From CAYXVU01 sp964468725 (GTDB taxonomy: Bacteria > Acidobacteriota > Blastocatellia > UBA7656), in contig CAYXVU010000068.1 in assembly GCA_964468725.1 (NCBI GenBank), positions 1 to 25,432 on the forward strand: 25,432 nt of DNA. Reading direction: 5' to 3'. Shown here one piece after another: positions 16,336-22,922 of this stretch. The position numbers and the translations under genes were made by a program. Position 1 is the stretch's first letter; each line of letters opens with the position of its first letter. The notes beneath the pieces were generated by a model. The model did no database searches, was not told the DNA's origin, and worked only from the letters and a program-made list of their open reading frames with translations.

Positions 16336-16794
16336 ATGAAACCGTTCTCTGCACAGGCAGCCTTTGCCACGCTGTTGATCTGCGCCATTGCCGGTGTCGG
16401 GCTGGGGCAAGGTCGCTATGCGGGCAAGAAATACTCAAAGAAAGAGGTAGATCGCATCATCGTTCGCGTCGAAGAAAAGAGCGATGATTTTCAAAAAGCG
16501 TTCGATGCGACGCTGGATGACAGTTCGCTTGACGGCACACGCGCCGAAGATCGCCTGAACGAGCGCGTCAAAGATTTGGAGAAAGCGCTCGATGATTTGC
16601 GCGATGATTTCGACCGACAAGACTCCTGGTGGGAGAGCCGTAACCAGGTCAGCAAATTCCGCGACGAAGCAGAGCACGTCAACCGCATTATGTACAAACG
16701 CCGGTTTCCGAGCCGCTTAGAGGTCGCGTGGGCTAATCTGCGAAAAGACCTGAACCGACTGCTAGGCATCTACAATCTGCCTTTGATTCGCTAA
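16336..16794 (+). CDS. small exported helical/coiled-coil protein, unknown function
   Basis: A 152-residue protein starting at ATG 16336, which has TTGGAGG upstream; the longer in-frame start at 16264 lacks one. Residues 1-25 form a signal peptide (FATLLICAIAGVGLGQG). The mature part is rich in Asp, Glu, Lys and Arg with heptad-like hydrophobic spacing (residues about 35-105, for example ERVKDLEKALDDLRDDFDRQ), predicting a helical bundle or coiled coil in the periplasm. It ends with WANLRKDLNRLLGIYNLPL. No cysteine, no catalytic motif. It looks like one of the small exported helical proteins common in acidobacterial genomes, but I cannot name the family. The next gene starts 16 nt downstream, so the pair is probably co-transcribed. 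Confidence 0.78.
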   Translation: MKPFSAQAAFATLLICAIAGVGLGQGRYAGKKYSKKEVDRIIVRVEEKSDDFQKAFDATLDDSSLDGTRAEDRLNERVKDLEKALDDLRDDFDRQDSWWESRNQVSKFRDEAEHVNRIMYKRRFPSRLEVAWANLRKDLNRLLGIYNLPLIR

Positions 16795-16810
16795 TGAGGG
16801 AGGGTCAAAC

Positions 16811-17353
16811 ATGGCGACGAAAAAGCGAGCGACGAAACCGAAAGCCAGCAAACCCTCTGGCAAGCCGAAGGTCAGCCGCCCGAAGATGCCTGCGGGCTAT
16901 GGCATCCCGAAAAATAATAAAGGGCTACTGCCGTGGTCGTATGTCTCCGAACGTATGAAACAAGCCATGCGGTACTGGGTCAGCACAACCCTCCCGAATG
17001 GTCGCCCGCACGCGACACCGCTCGATGGGATTTGGATAGACGACTGTCTCTATTTTGGCGGCAGCCCCGAAACTCGCTGGAGTCGCAATCTGGCAGCTAA
17101 TCCGGCGGTCTGTATCCATCTGGAAAATGCACTGGAAGTCGTCATCCTGCATGGCGATGCGTCGGAAGTGCGGGTAACGGATGCCAATTTTGCTCAGCAG
17201 TTGTCAACCGCTTCGCAACAAAAATACGGCTTTGCGCCGCCGCCTGAAGCCTATGCGCAGGGCGGCGTCTACACCTTTCGCCCGCGCATCGTGTTGGCGT
17301 GGTCGCAGTTTCCTAAAGATGCCACGCGCTGGCAGTTTGACGTCGGTGAGTAA
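16811..17353 (+). CDS. pyridoxamine-5'-phosphate-oxidase-like FMN-binding split-barrel protein
   Basis: A 180-residue cytosolic protein preceded by GAGGGAGGG at good spacing. The first 27 residues are a Lys/Pro/Ser-rich tail. From about residue 40 it follows the PPOX-like split beta-barrel pattern: RYWVSTTLPNGRPHATPLDGIWIDDCLYFGGSPETRWSRNLAANPAVCIHLE, then strands to VYTFRPRIVLAWSQFPKDATRWQF. Proteins of this group bind FMN, heme or F420 and act as oxidases or reductases of varied substrates; this one is not the PdxH enzyme of vitamin B6 synthesis, whose signatures are missing. The basic tail might bind nucleic acid or simply be disordered. It lies 16 nt after the exported coiled-coil gene and converges with the GGDEF gene. 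Confidence 0.85.
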   Translation: MATKKRATKPKASKPSGKPKVSRPKMPAGYGIPKNNKGLLPWSYVSERMKQAMRYWVSTTLPNGRPHATPLDGIWIDDCLYFGGSPETRWSRNLAANPAVCIHLENALEVVILHGDASEVRVTDANFAQQLSTASQQKYGFAPPPEAYAQGGVYTFRPRIVLAWSQFPKDATRWQFDVGE

Positions 17354-17391
17354 ACGGGGACTTGCCCTCACCTGATAAGCAAAAGTTGACG

Positions 17392-17406
17392 GCAGCGAAT
17401 CGCTGC
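17392..17406. terminator. possible weak hairpin between convergent genes
   Basis: GCAGC (17392-17396) and GCTGC (17402-17406) can pair around a 5-nt loop in the 57-nt gap between two convergent stops. On the minus strand it is followed within 10 nt by ACTTTTGC, a poor U-tract. It could help to end the GGDEF transcript, but the stem is short. Confidence 0.25.
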
Positions 17407-17410
17407 GCCG

Positions 17411-18415
17411 TTATTGCGCGTCGGCGGGGCCATAGAGAATGGCCGACGCATCTATCGCTTGACGCAAGGCATCGGGTTGGTCGAGGTGAGGGTCGTAGAT
17501 GCAGGTCTGATTGCGTCCGCTCTGTTTGGCGCGATAGAGGGCTTGATCGGCTTTTTGTACCAACTCAAGCGCCGAGAGTCCGTCTGCTGGAAAGGTCGCG
17601 GTTCCCAAACTGATGGTCACTCTCATCGTTTGCGTTGGGTCGATGGCCGATCCGGCGAAGGTGTGGGCTTCGACAGCTTTGCGAATACGCTCGGCGACCT
17701 CCACTCCGTCATCTCGCGTGCCGAAGAGATAGGCTAGATACTCTTCGCCGCCATAGCGCGCGGCCATGTCCGAACTGCCGACGACTTCGCGGATGATGTG
17801 GCCGACATCGCGGATCGTCTGGCTGCCGACCAGATGGCCTTTGCCGTCGTTGACCTTCTTGAAGAAGTCCAAATCCATCATCAGCACGGTGATCGGCGGC
17901 GGCGACAGACTGCGCGAGGCCTGTGTGACCAGGTGATCGAGATCGGCAAATAACGAACGCCGTGAGCGCAAGCCCGTCAGTTCATCGCGCAAGGTCATCT
18001 GATGAACCTTCTCTTGAAACTCCGCCTCGAAGTCGTCGAGCAGAGCAAATTTCATGAGGTGTTTGCCAATCTTGATCTTGTCGCCGTCTTCGAGCAATCG
18101 CACTTCGCTAATGCGCGTGCCATTGAGATAGGTTCCGTTGGTTGAGCCGAGATCATTGATGTAATACTCCGCACAACCGTCGGCGGCATCAAGCCGCTGA
18201 ATCTCGGCGTGGAGACGCGATGCAACTTCATCCATCACCATGATGTCAGCATTCGACCCGCGTCCGATGACAACCTGTTCTTTGCTGAGGTGAATCGTCT
18301 GACCGATGGTTTGACCTTGTAAAAAGACGAGGGCGGGACGCTTACTCTTGACGCCGATCTTCTGGCTGAGCGTTTCGCGCAATTCGAGTCTAACGGTTTG
18401 CTCGGGATCGTTCAC
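17411..18415 (-). CDS. FHA-domain diguanylate cyclase (GGDEF)
   Basis: A 334-residue cytosolic protein. Start is GTG 18415, with AGAGGTGAGG shortly upstream. The FHA domain covers about residues 30-125 (GRGSNADI at 51-58, SRLHAE, DLGSTNGTYLNG at 88-99), a phosphothreonine-binding fold that would couple the protein to Ser/Thr kinase signalling. The GGDEF domain covers about 138-310: DELTGLRSRR, MMDLDFFKKVND, GGEEY (222-226) and ISLGTA. GGEEY is an active signature, so synthesis of c-di-GMP from two GTP is likely. The inhibitory RxxD I-site, which should lie just before GGEEY, reads GSSD (213-216) and is lost. A receptor-type Ser/Thr kinase on the same strand 298 nt upstream is a reasonable partner, though a direct link is inferred. 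Confidence 0.93.
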   Translation of the reverse strand: MNDPEQTVRLELRETLSQKIGVKSKRPALVFLQGQTIGQTIHLSKEQVVIGRGSNADIMVMDEVASRLHAEIQRLDAADGCAEYYINDLGSTNGTYLNGTRISEVRLLEDGDKIKIGKHLMKFALLDDFEAEFQEKVHQMTLRDELTGLRSRRSLFADLDHLVTQASRSLSPPPITVLMMDLDFFKKVNDGKGHLVGSQTIRDVGHIIREVVGSSDMAARYGGEEYLAYLFGTRDDGVEVAERIRKAVEAHTFAGSAIDPTQTMRVTISLGTATFPADGLSALELVQKADQALYRAKQSGRNQTCIYDPHLDQPDALRQAIDASAILYGPADAQ

Positions 18416-18437
18416 AGCCCCTCACCTCTTGCGCCGT

Positions 18438-18467
18438 ACTATACCAATAACAAATGCGCCCCCGCAA
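18438..18467 (-). promoter_or_regulatory. possible promoter of the FHA-GGDEF gene
   Basis: Reading the minus strand, TTGCGG (18467-18462) and TATAGT (18443-18438) are 18 nt apart. The -10 element is 22 nt before the GTG start, leaving a very short leader that still includes the AGAGGTGAGG ribosome site. Found by eye. Confidence 0.4.
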
Positions 18468-18713
18468 CGATTGTCTCCTACTGCACAAGACAAGCGACCA
18501 TTTGAGAGGGCGGTTCGTCGCCCCAATCGTAGAGTTCATAAATAGTTCGGTCGCAAAGGAACCCGAAGACAAGGGGCTGACACGAATTTACGCAATCAGA
18601 AGGAAAGCCTGCCTCGCCTCTCTCCGCATCCTGATTCCCTATTTCTGAAGAATGAAAGGTGCGAATATCCCATCAGGAGGGTCAAGACAGCACAGCGATT
18701 GTTGTCGGCTGGC

Positions 18714-21098
18714 TTAGCTTGGCAGGCCAACTTGCTGTAACAATTTTGGAAAACGATTATCGCCGCGTAGCGCCTCAAAGTTCGGGTCGAAAATGAGCAA
18801 TCCAATCTCTTCGGGCTTTGCGGACACAACCTTCTCAAGCCATGCGAACGCCGCATCCTTCTCACCCCGCACGGCACAAACCAGCGCGAGAAGATCGGCC
18901 AAGCGGTTGGTCTGGCCGTTGAGTTGCACCAGCTTCGCCAGTTCTCGTTGCGCGTCCGCAGGCTTACCCGATAGCGATTCAACGGCGACAAGTAAAGCCG
19001 TCGCTTCCGCAGGCGCAGAAGAGAGAGCAAGGTTCGCTTGCTGAATCGCCTCGTCGTAACGCCGCAGCATGAGATATGACCAGCCGAGTTGAATGCGGGA
19101 CTGGTGATCTTGAGGATAGATATTGAGCGCCTTCTCAAAATGGTCGGCAGCTTCTTGATACCGCCGCAAACGAAATAGAGCGCGCCCGACCGTGAGAATG
19201 ATATTGAGCGAGAGTGGGTCAATCTCCTGCGCACGTCGGGCAGCAGAGAACGCCGCCTCCGGTTTGCCGAGATGCAACAGAAAGGTTGCATAAATATCGA
19301 GTCCATCGCTCGATTGCGGATTCAATTCGATAGCATGTTGCAAATCGCGCTCGGCGCCGCTCCAGTCCCAATCACGCCATTTGGCAATCCCCAAAGCGGC
19401 ATGCGCTTCGCTGAGCGAGGCATCCAGTTCGAGAGCCTTGCTGGCAAAAGCCCTGGCTTTGGCGCGCGCCTCCGGGCGCGCAATCTCTTCCCGAATCCCC
19501 ATCTGATCGTATGTCCCCGACAGCCACGCATATGCGGGCGCGTAAGCCGGGTCTTCTTGCAGAGCTTGTTGGAAAAGTTCTATCGCTTTGCGGCGTCCTT
19601 CCGGCGTCCACTGCAAGAAGTGATAGCGGCCTTTAAGCCAAAGTTGATAAGCGGCAGAGCTTTCCGTATCCCGTCGCGCCAACCGGTTGGCCTCTTCGCT
19701 GCTCAGCTTGAGTCGCAATCGCTGAACAATCTCTTTAGCCATGTCTTCCTGCACGCTGAGCAGGTCGGACAAACGACGGTTGTAGCGTTCTCCCCAAATC
19801 TGCGCGCCATCGGCGACCCTGACCAGCTCGATCTGCACAATTACCTGCTCTCCCTGTTGCGTCACCTTACCGGTCATCACGGCATCCACCTTCAACTCGC
19901 GCCCGACGCGCTGCGGATGCAGGTCTTGACCTTTGTATCGAAAAGCGGTTGCGCGCGCCGTGACCTGCAAGCTCGGCAGTTGCGATAAATTGTTAATCAA
20001 ACTCTCGGTCAAACCATCAGACAGATATTCCTGACTCGGTTCGGAGGAGAGGTTGCTCAGCGGCAAGACGGCAAGCGATTGCATGACGGTTTCCGACGGG
20101 CGAGGCTCGTTCCCGTAATACCACCATAGCGCAGTTGCGAACAGCAATACGGGTAGCAGCAGCCAGCTCAACTTTCGCCGTTCAAAAAAAGAGCGCCACG
20201 GCGACGGTCGGCTAATCATTACGCTGCCGGATTCGGAATCGCGTTTCAAGTTTTTCAGATCGATGAATAACTCTTTGGCGCTTTGATACCGACGTTCGGG
20301 CTCCTTCTCTAAACACTTGCGAATGATGCGCTCTAAGTCTATGGGCACGGTGTAATTGAAACGCGCAATGGCATCAGGTTGATTGTGACTGATCTTATCA
20401 ATCACCTCACTAGCCGAGTCGCCGCCGAAAGGCAATCGCCCAGTGACCATCTCATACATAGCGACCCCTAGTGAAAAGATATCGGATCGCTGATCTACCG
20501 GTCTGCCCATTGCCTGTTCGGGGCTCATATATTGAATCGTTCCCATCACCATTCCGGGCAGGGTCTGTTTCAAGGTCGCAATATCGCTATGGGAATCGAG
20601 AAATTTGTTCGGGTTCACTTTCGCCAAGCCGAAATCGAGAACCTTCACCTGCCCGCGCGGAGTGAGCATTAAATTGGCAGGTTTAATATCCCGATGAACA
20701 ACCCCTTTGGCATGGGCTTCGTCGAGGGCATCGGCAACTTGCAACGACAGAGCGATCACCTCACTGATCGGCATCGGCTGACCGTTGATCTTGGCATCGA
20801 GGCTCTGCCCTTCAACGTATTCCATCACCATAAACAGTTGCCCGTCGGCGCTGCGATCTACTTCATAGACGGTGCAAATGTGCGGGTGATTGAGCGCAGA
20901 GGCAACCTTCGCTTCGCGTAGAAATCGGCAAGCGCGATCTTCATCCGTCGCCAGTTCGGGCGATAGAATTTTTACCGCTACGGTGCGATCCAATCGCGTG
21001 TCTTCGGCAAGATACACTTCCCCCATGCCGCCCGCACCGAGTTTTTTGAGGATGCGATAATGCGAGATCAGGTCCGGCAACAAAGGATACGAAGTCAT
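18714..21098 (-). CDS. membrane Ser/Thr protein kinase with TolB/FlgO-like and TPR region
   Basis: A 794-residue receptor-type kinase. Residues 14-280 form a Hanks-type kinase domain: glycine loop GAGGMG (21-26), K43, HRDIKPAN (135-142, catalytic D137), DFG (155-157) and MSPEQ (191-195); all key residues are present. One membrane helix spans about 310-328. Beyond it lies a domain of about 120 residues (SLAVLPLSNLSSEPSQEYLSDG onward) like the N-terminal TolB/FlgO fold found after bacterial kinases and adenylate cyclases. About 300 residues of TPR-type helical repeats follow (DPAYAPAYAWL, DPLSLNIILTVGRALFR). Such kinases are frequent in acidobacteria and other soil bacteria; the TPR part should sense or bind partners outside the membrane. 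Start ATG 21098 has GGAG 5 nt upstream; TTG 21113 is less likely. Confidence 0.93.
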   Translation of the reverse strand: MTSYPLLPDLISHYRILKKLGAGGMGEVYLAEDTRLDRTVAVKILSPELATDEDRACRFLREAKVASALNHPHICTVYEVDRSADGQLFMVMEYVEGQSLDAKINGQPMPISEVIALSLQVADALDEAHAKGVVHRDIKPANLMLTPRGQVKVLDFGLAKVNPNKFLDSHSDIATLKQTLPGMVMGTIQYMSPEQAMGRPVDQRSDIFSLGVAMYEMVTGRLPFGGDSASEVIDKISHNQPDAIARFNYTVPIDLERIIRKCLEKEPERRYQSAKELFIDLKNLKRDSESGSVMISRPSPWRSFFERRKLSWLLLPVLLFATALWWYYGNEPRPSETVMQSLAVLPLSNLSSEPSQEYLSDGLTESLINNLSQLPSLQVTARATAFRYKGQDLHPQRVGRELKVDAVMTGKVTQQGEQVIVQIELVRVADGAQIWGERYNRRLSDLLSVQEDMAKEIVQRLRLKLSSEEANRLARRDTESSAAYQLWLKGRYHFLQWTPEGRRKAIELFQQALQEDPAYAPAYAWLSGTYDQMGIREEIARPEARAKARAFASKALELDASLSEAHAALGIAKWRDWDWSGAERDLQHAIELNPQSSDGLDIYATFLLHLGKPEAAFSAARRAQEIDPLSLNIILTVGRALFRLRRYQEAADHFEKALNIYPQDHQSRIQLGWSYLMLRRYDEAIQQANLALSSAPAEATALLVAVESLSGKPADAQRELAKLVQLNGQTNRLADLLALVCAVRGEKDAAFAWLEKVVSAKPEEIGLLIFDPNFEALRGDNRFPKLLQQVGLPS

Positions 21099-21103
21099 CT
21101 TAT

Positions 21104-21107
21104 CTCC
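21104..21107 (-). promoter_or_regulatory. ribosome binding site deciding the kinase start
   Basis: GGAG on the minus strand is 5 nt before ATG 21098, which favours this start over the in-frame TTG 21113 that lies upstream of the site. Confidence 0.65.
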
Positions 21108-21113
21108 GCACAA

Positions 21114-21438
21114 CGGATAGGCTAGCAGCTACCCTTCCAAGTCAAGGAGTCCATTTCGACGGTCGCCGAGCAAACGGTCTCTGCGACCCTCAAGGTTGCA
21201 CAGCGATGGATGCTCACCGCCCGCTGCTTAACAGATCGAGAGCGACTCATCGCCTTGCATCAATACACAGAATTAGTGGCAGAATCAAAGTCAAAGACGC
21301 GAAGAACGAGGTTTTTTTTCAGAACTTTTACATTTACTGAGAGAAGTCCGCTCCGCTAATTTTCAAACCGGTGATGTTGCGATGCCCGCCCCCATACTCG
21401 CTTCGAGAAGCCCCGCATGCCGCCTTAAAAACTTTCGG
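21114..21438. other. divergent intergenic region between kinase and repressor genes
   Basis: No gene is visible. A minus-strand TTGACT (21145-21140) might be a -35 element for the kinase gene, but no good -10 follows. TCAAAGACGCGAAGAACGAG (21291-21310) resembles a segment at 25112-25127, and looks like a decayed interspersed repeat. A run of eight T (21312-21319) follows without a preceding hairpin. Confidence 0.4.
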
Positions 21439-21468
21439 TTGACAGTCCTATTACAATCGTAGTAGATT
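21439..21468 (+). promoter_or_regulatory. predicted promoter of the BlaI-type repressor unit
   Basis: A perfect -35 TTGACA (21439-21444) and -10 TAGATT (21463-21468) are 18 nt apart. The start codon is 38 nt downstream, with AAGGGAGG as ribosome site. Confidence 0.6.
21449..21464. promoter_or_regulatory. BlaI/MecI-type operator dyad
   Basis: TATTACAATCGTAGTA is an imperfect palindrome with 12 of 16 positions symmetric, of the TACnAnnTnGTA type bound by BlaI/MecI/CopY-family dimers. It fills the spacer of the predicted promoter and touches its -10 element, the classic position for autorepression. The half site TCGTAGTA recurs at 21478-21485, 21 nt (two helical turns) further on. Confidence 0.6.
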
Positions 21469-21506
21469 CAGCCTCATTCGTAGTAAATAATAAAAGGGAG
21501 GCGACC

Positions 21507-21938
21507 GTGAGCAAACAACCTGCCGTCAAACTAACGCGGTTCGAGCTAGAAGTGATGGATGCGCTTTGGAAGATCGGCAGCGGTTCCATTCGAGAGATAC
21601 AAGAAAAGCTGCCCGAGAAGAAACGTCCTGCCTACACTACGGTGCAAACCATTATTCGCCGATTGGAAGAGAAAGGCGCCGTGCGCACGGTGAAAAAGAT
21701 CGGGAATGCTTTCATCTTTGAGCCCATTGTCACTCGCAAAGCGGCACATCACAAACTAATCAACGACCTGTTGGAGTTGTTCGGCGGCTCCGCACGCCCC
21801 TTGATGGCACATCTTGCCGAAGCGGGAAAACTGAACCTCGAAGATGTGCGGGAATTGGAAACGTTGCTGATCGAGCAGAACGCTCCACAAACTCGTACGG
21901 GCACCCCCCCCTCCGGCAAGAGCAAATCACGTAAATGA
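21507..21938 (+). CDS. BlaI/MecI/CopY-family transcriptional repressor
   Basis: A 143-residue winged-helix repressor starting at GTG 21507 (AAGGGAGG upstream). The N-terminal DNA-binding domain (about 8-75) shows the family pattern: LTRFELEVMDALWKIG, SIREIQEKL, AYTTVQTIIRRLEEKG and a wing ending FIFEPIV. The C-terminal helices (about 80-125) should dimerise. In known systems a BlaR1-type M56 peptidase inactivates such a repressor by triggering its cleavage, releasing the target genes. Here the M56 gene is the second one downstream. The last 20 residues are Thr/Pro/Ser/Lys-rich and probably disordered. A matching operator overlaps the gene's own promoter, so autoregulation is expected. The signal and other targets are unknown. 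Confidence 0.92.
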   Translation: MSKQPAVKLTRFELEVMDALWKIGSGSIREIQEKLPEKKRPAYTTVQTIIRRLEEKGAVRTVKKIGNAFIFEPIVTRKAAHHKLINDLLELFGGSARPLMAHLAEAGKLNLEDVRELETLLIEQNAPQTRTGTPPSGKSKSRK

Positions 21939-21953
21939 AAGGAAGAAAGAATT

Positions 21954-22913
21954 TTGATTAACCGACGACGGAGTAGAGGACTATGTGCTTTGTGGTTGAG
22001 CGCTCTCTTGGCCGCGAACCTAAACGCTCAACAAGTGGCCGACAGCAACTTCAAACCGCCCATCGCCGAACCGGCATATGCAGTCGGCAAAGGCCCTGTG
22101 GTCTTCATTGACGAAGCCCATTTTAATTTCCACACTGCGACCGGGCGCTACCTGGTCTTTGCCGAATTGCTGCGCCGCGATGGCTATGTCGTCAAAGCCT
22201 CCAAAGTTCGCTTCAGCAAGAAGAGTCTGAAACCGGCAAAAATTCTGGTAATTGCCAATGCGCTACATGAAAGCAACTCTCAAAGCTGGACATTGCCTAC
22301 GCCATCGGCATTCACCGATGAAGAGGTTGCTGCTGTCCGCGAATGGGTGCGCGAGGGCGGCGCATTATTGCTGATTGCCGACCACATGCCGTTTCCGGGT
22401 GCGGCGGAGAAACTGGCGGCTGCCTTCGACGTGCGTTTCAGCAATGGCTATGTTCTCAAGCAAAATCAGGCGGGCGGAGCGAATGCTTTCTCAGGCGGCC
22501 CGGATGTCTTCCGCCTGTCGGATAAAACGCTGGCCGAACATCCTATCATCGCTGGTCGCTCTGCCGCCGAGCGCGTAGACTCGGTCGCTACCTTCACCGG
22601 TTCGGCGTTTCAAGCGGGCACAGATGCGCGCCCCTTGCTCATCCTCGGCCAACCCTTTGTTTCGCTGCTGACTGCCGTCGCCGGGCAGTTTACTCCCGAA
22701 ACGCCGCGCCAGCCGGTGGGCGGTTGGTTACAAGGCGCGACGCTAAAAAGTGGCAAAGGGCGTGTAGCACTCTTCGGGGAAGCAGCAATGTTTTCGGCGC
22801 AACTGGCAGGCCCCAATCGTCAACCCATGGGAATGAATGCGCCCATCGCTTCGCAAAACGCACGATTCCTACTCAATGTTATGCACTGGCTTTCCGGCGG
22901 GCTCGAACCGTAA
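21954..22913 (+). CDS. exported GATase/GIFT-like domain protein
   Basis: A 319-residue protein starting at TTG 21954, 15 nt after the repressor stop, with AAAGGAAG upstream. The N-terminus (RGLCALWLSALLAANLNAQQ) is a signal peptide. The body reads as an alpha/beta flavodoxin- or glutaminase-like fold: VVFIDEAHFNFH, YLVFAELLRRDGYVV, AKILVIANALHE, DEEVAAVREWVREGGALLLIADHMPF, then GRVALFGEAAMFSA and NARFLLNVMHWLSGG at the end. This matches the DUF4350/GIFT-like (GATase-related) pattern, in which strands ending in IAN and LLIADH precede a late domain strand. No Cys nucleophile of the glutaminases is seen in the elbow, so it is probably a binding rather than catalytic domain. Its place between a repressor and its M56 peptidase suggests a periplasmic accessory or sensor, which is inference. 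Confidence 0.68.
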   Translation: MINRRRSRGLCALWLSALLAANLNAQQVADSNFKPPIAEPAYAVGKGPVVFIDEAHFNFHTATGRYLVFAELLRRDGYVVKASKVRFSKKSLKPAKILVIANALHESNSQSWTLPTPSAFTDEEVAAVREWVREGGALLLIADHMPFPGAAEKLAAAFDVRFSNGYVLKQNQAGGANAFSGGPDVFRLSDKTLAEHPIIAGRSAAERVDSVATFTGSAFQAGTDARPLLILGQPFVSLLTAVAGQFTPETPRQPVGGWLQGATLKSGKGRVALFGEAAMFSAQLAGPNRQPMGMNAPIASQNARFLLNVMHWLSGGLEP

Positions 22914-22922
22914 GGAGGACGT

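Noticed and set aside
21312..21319. Run of eight T as an intrinsic terminator
   Set aside because: No GC-rich hairpin stands directly before it on either strand.
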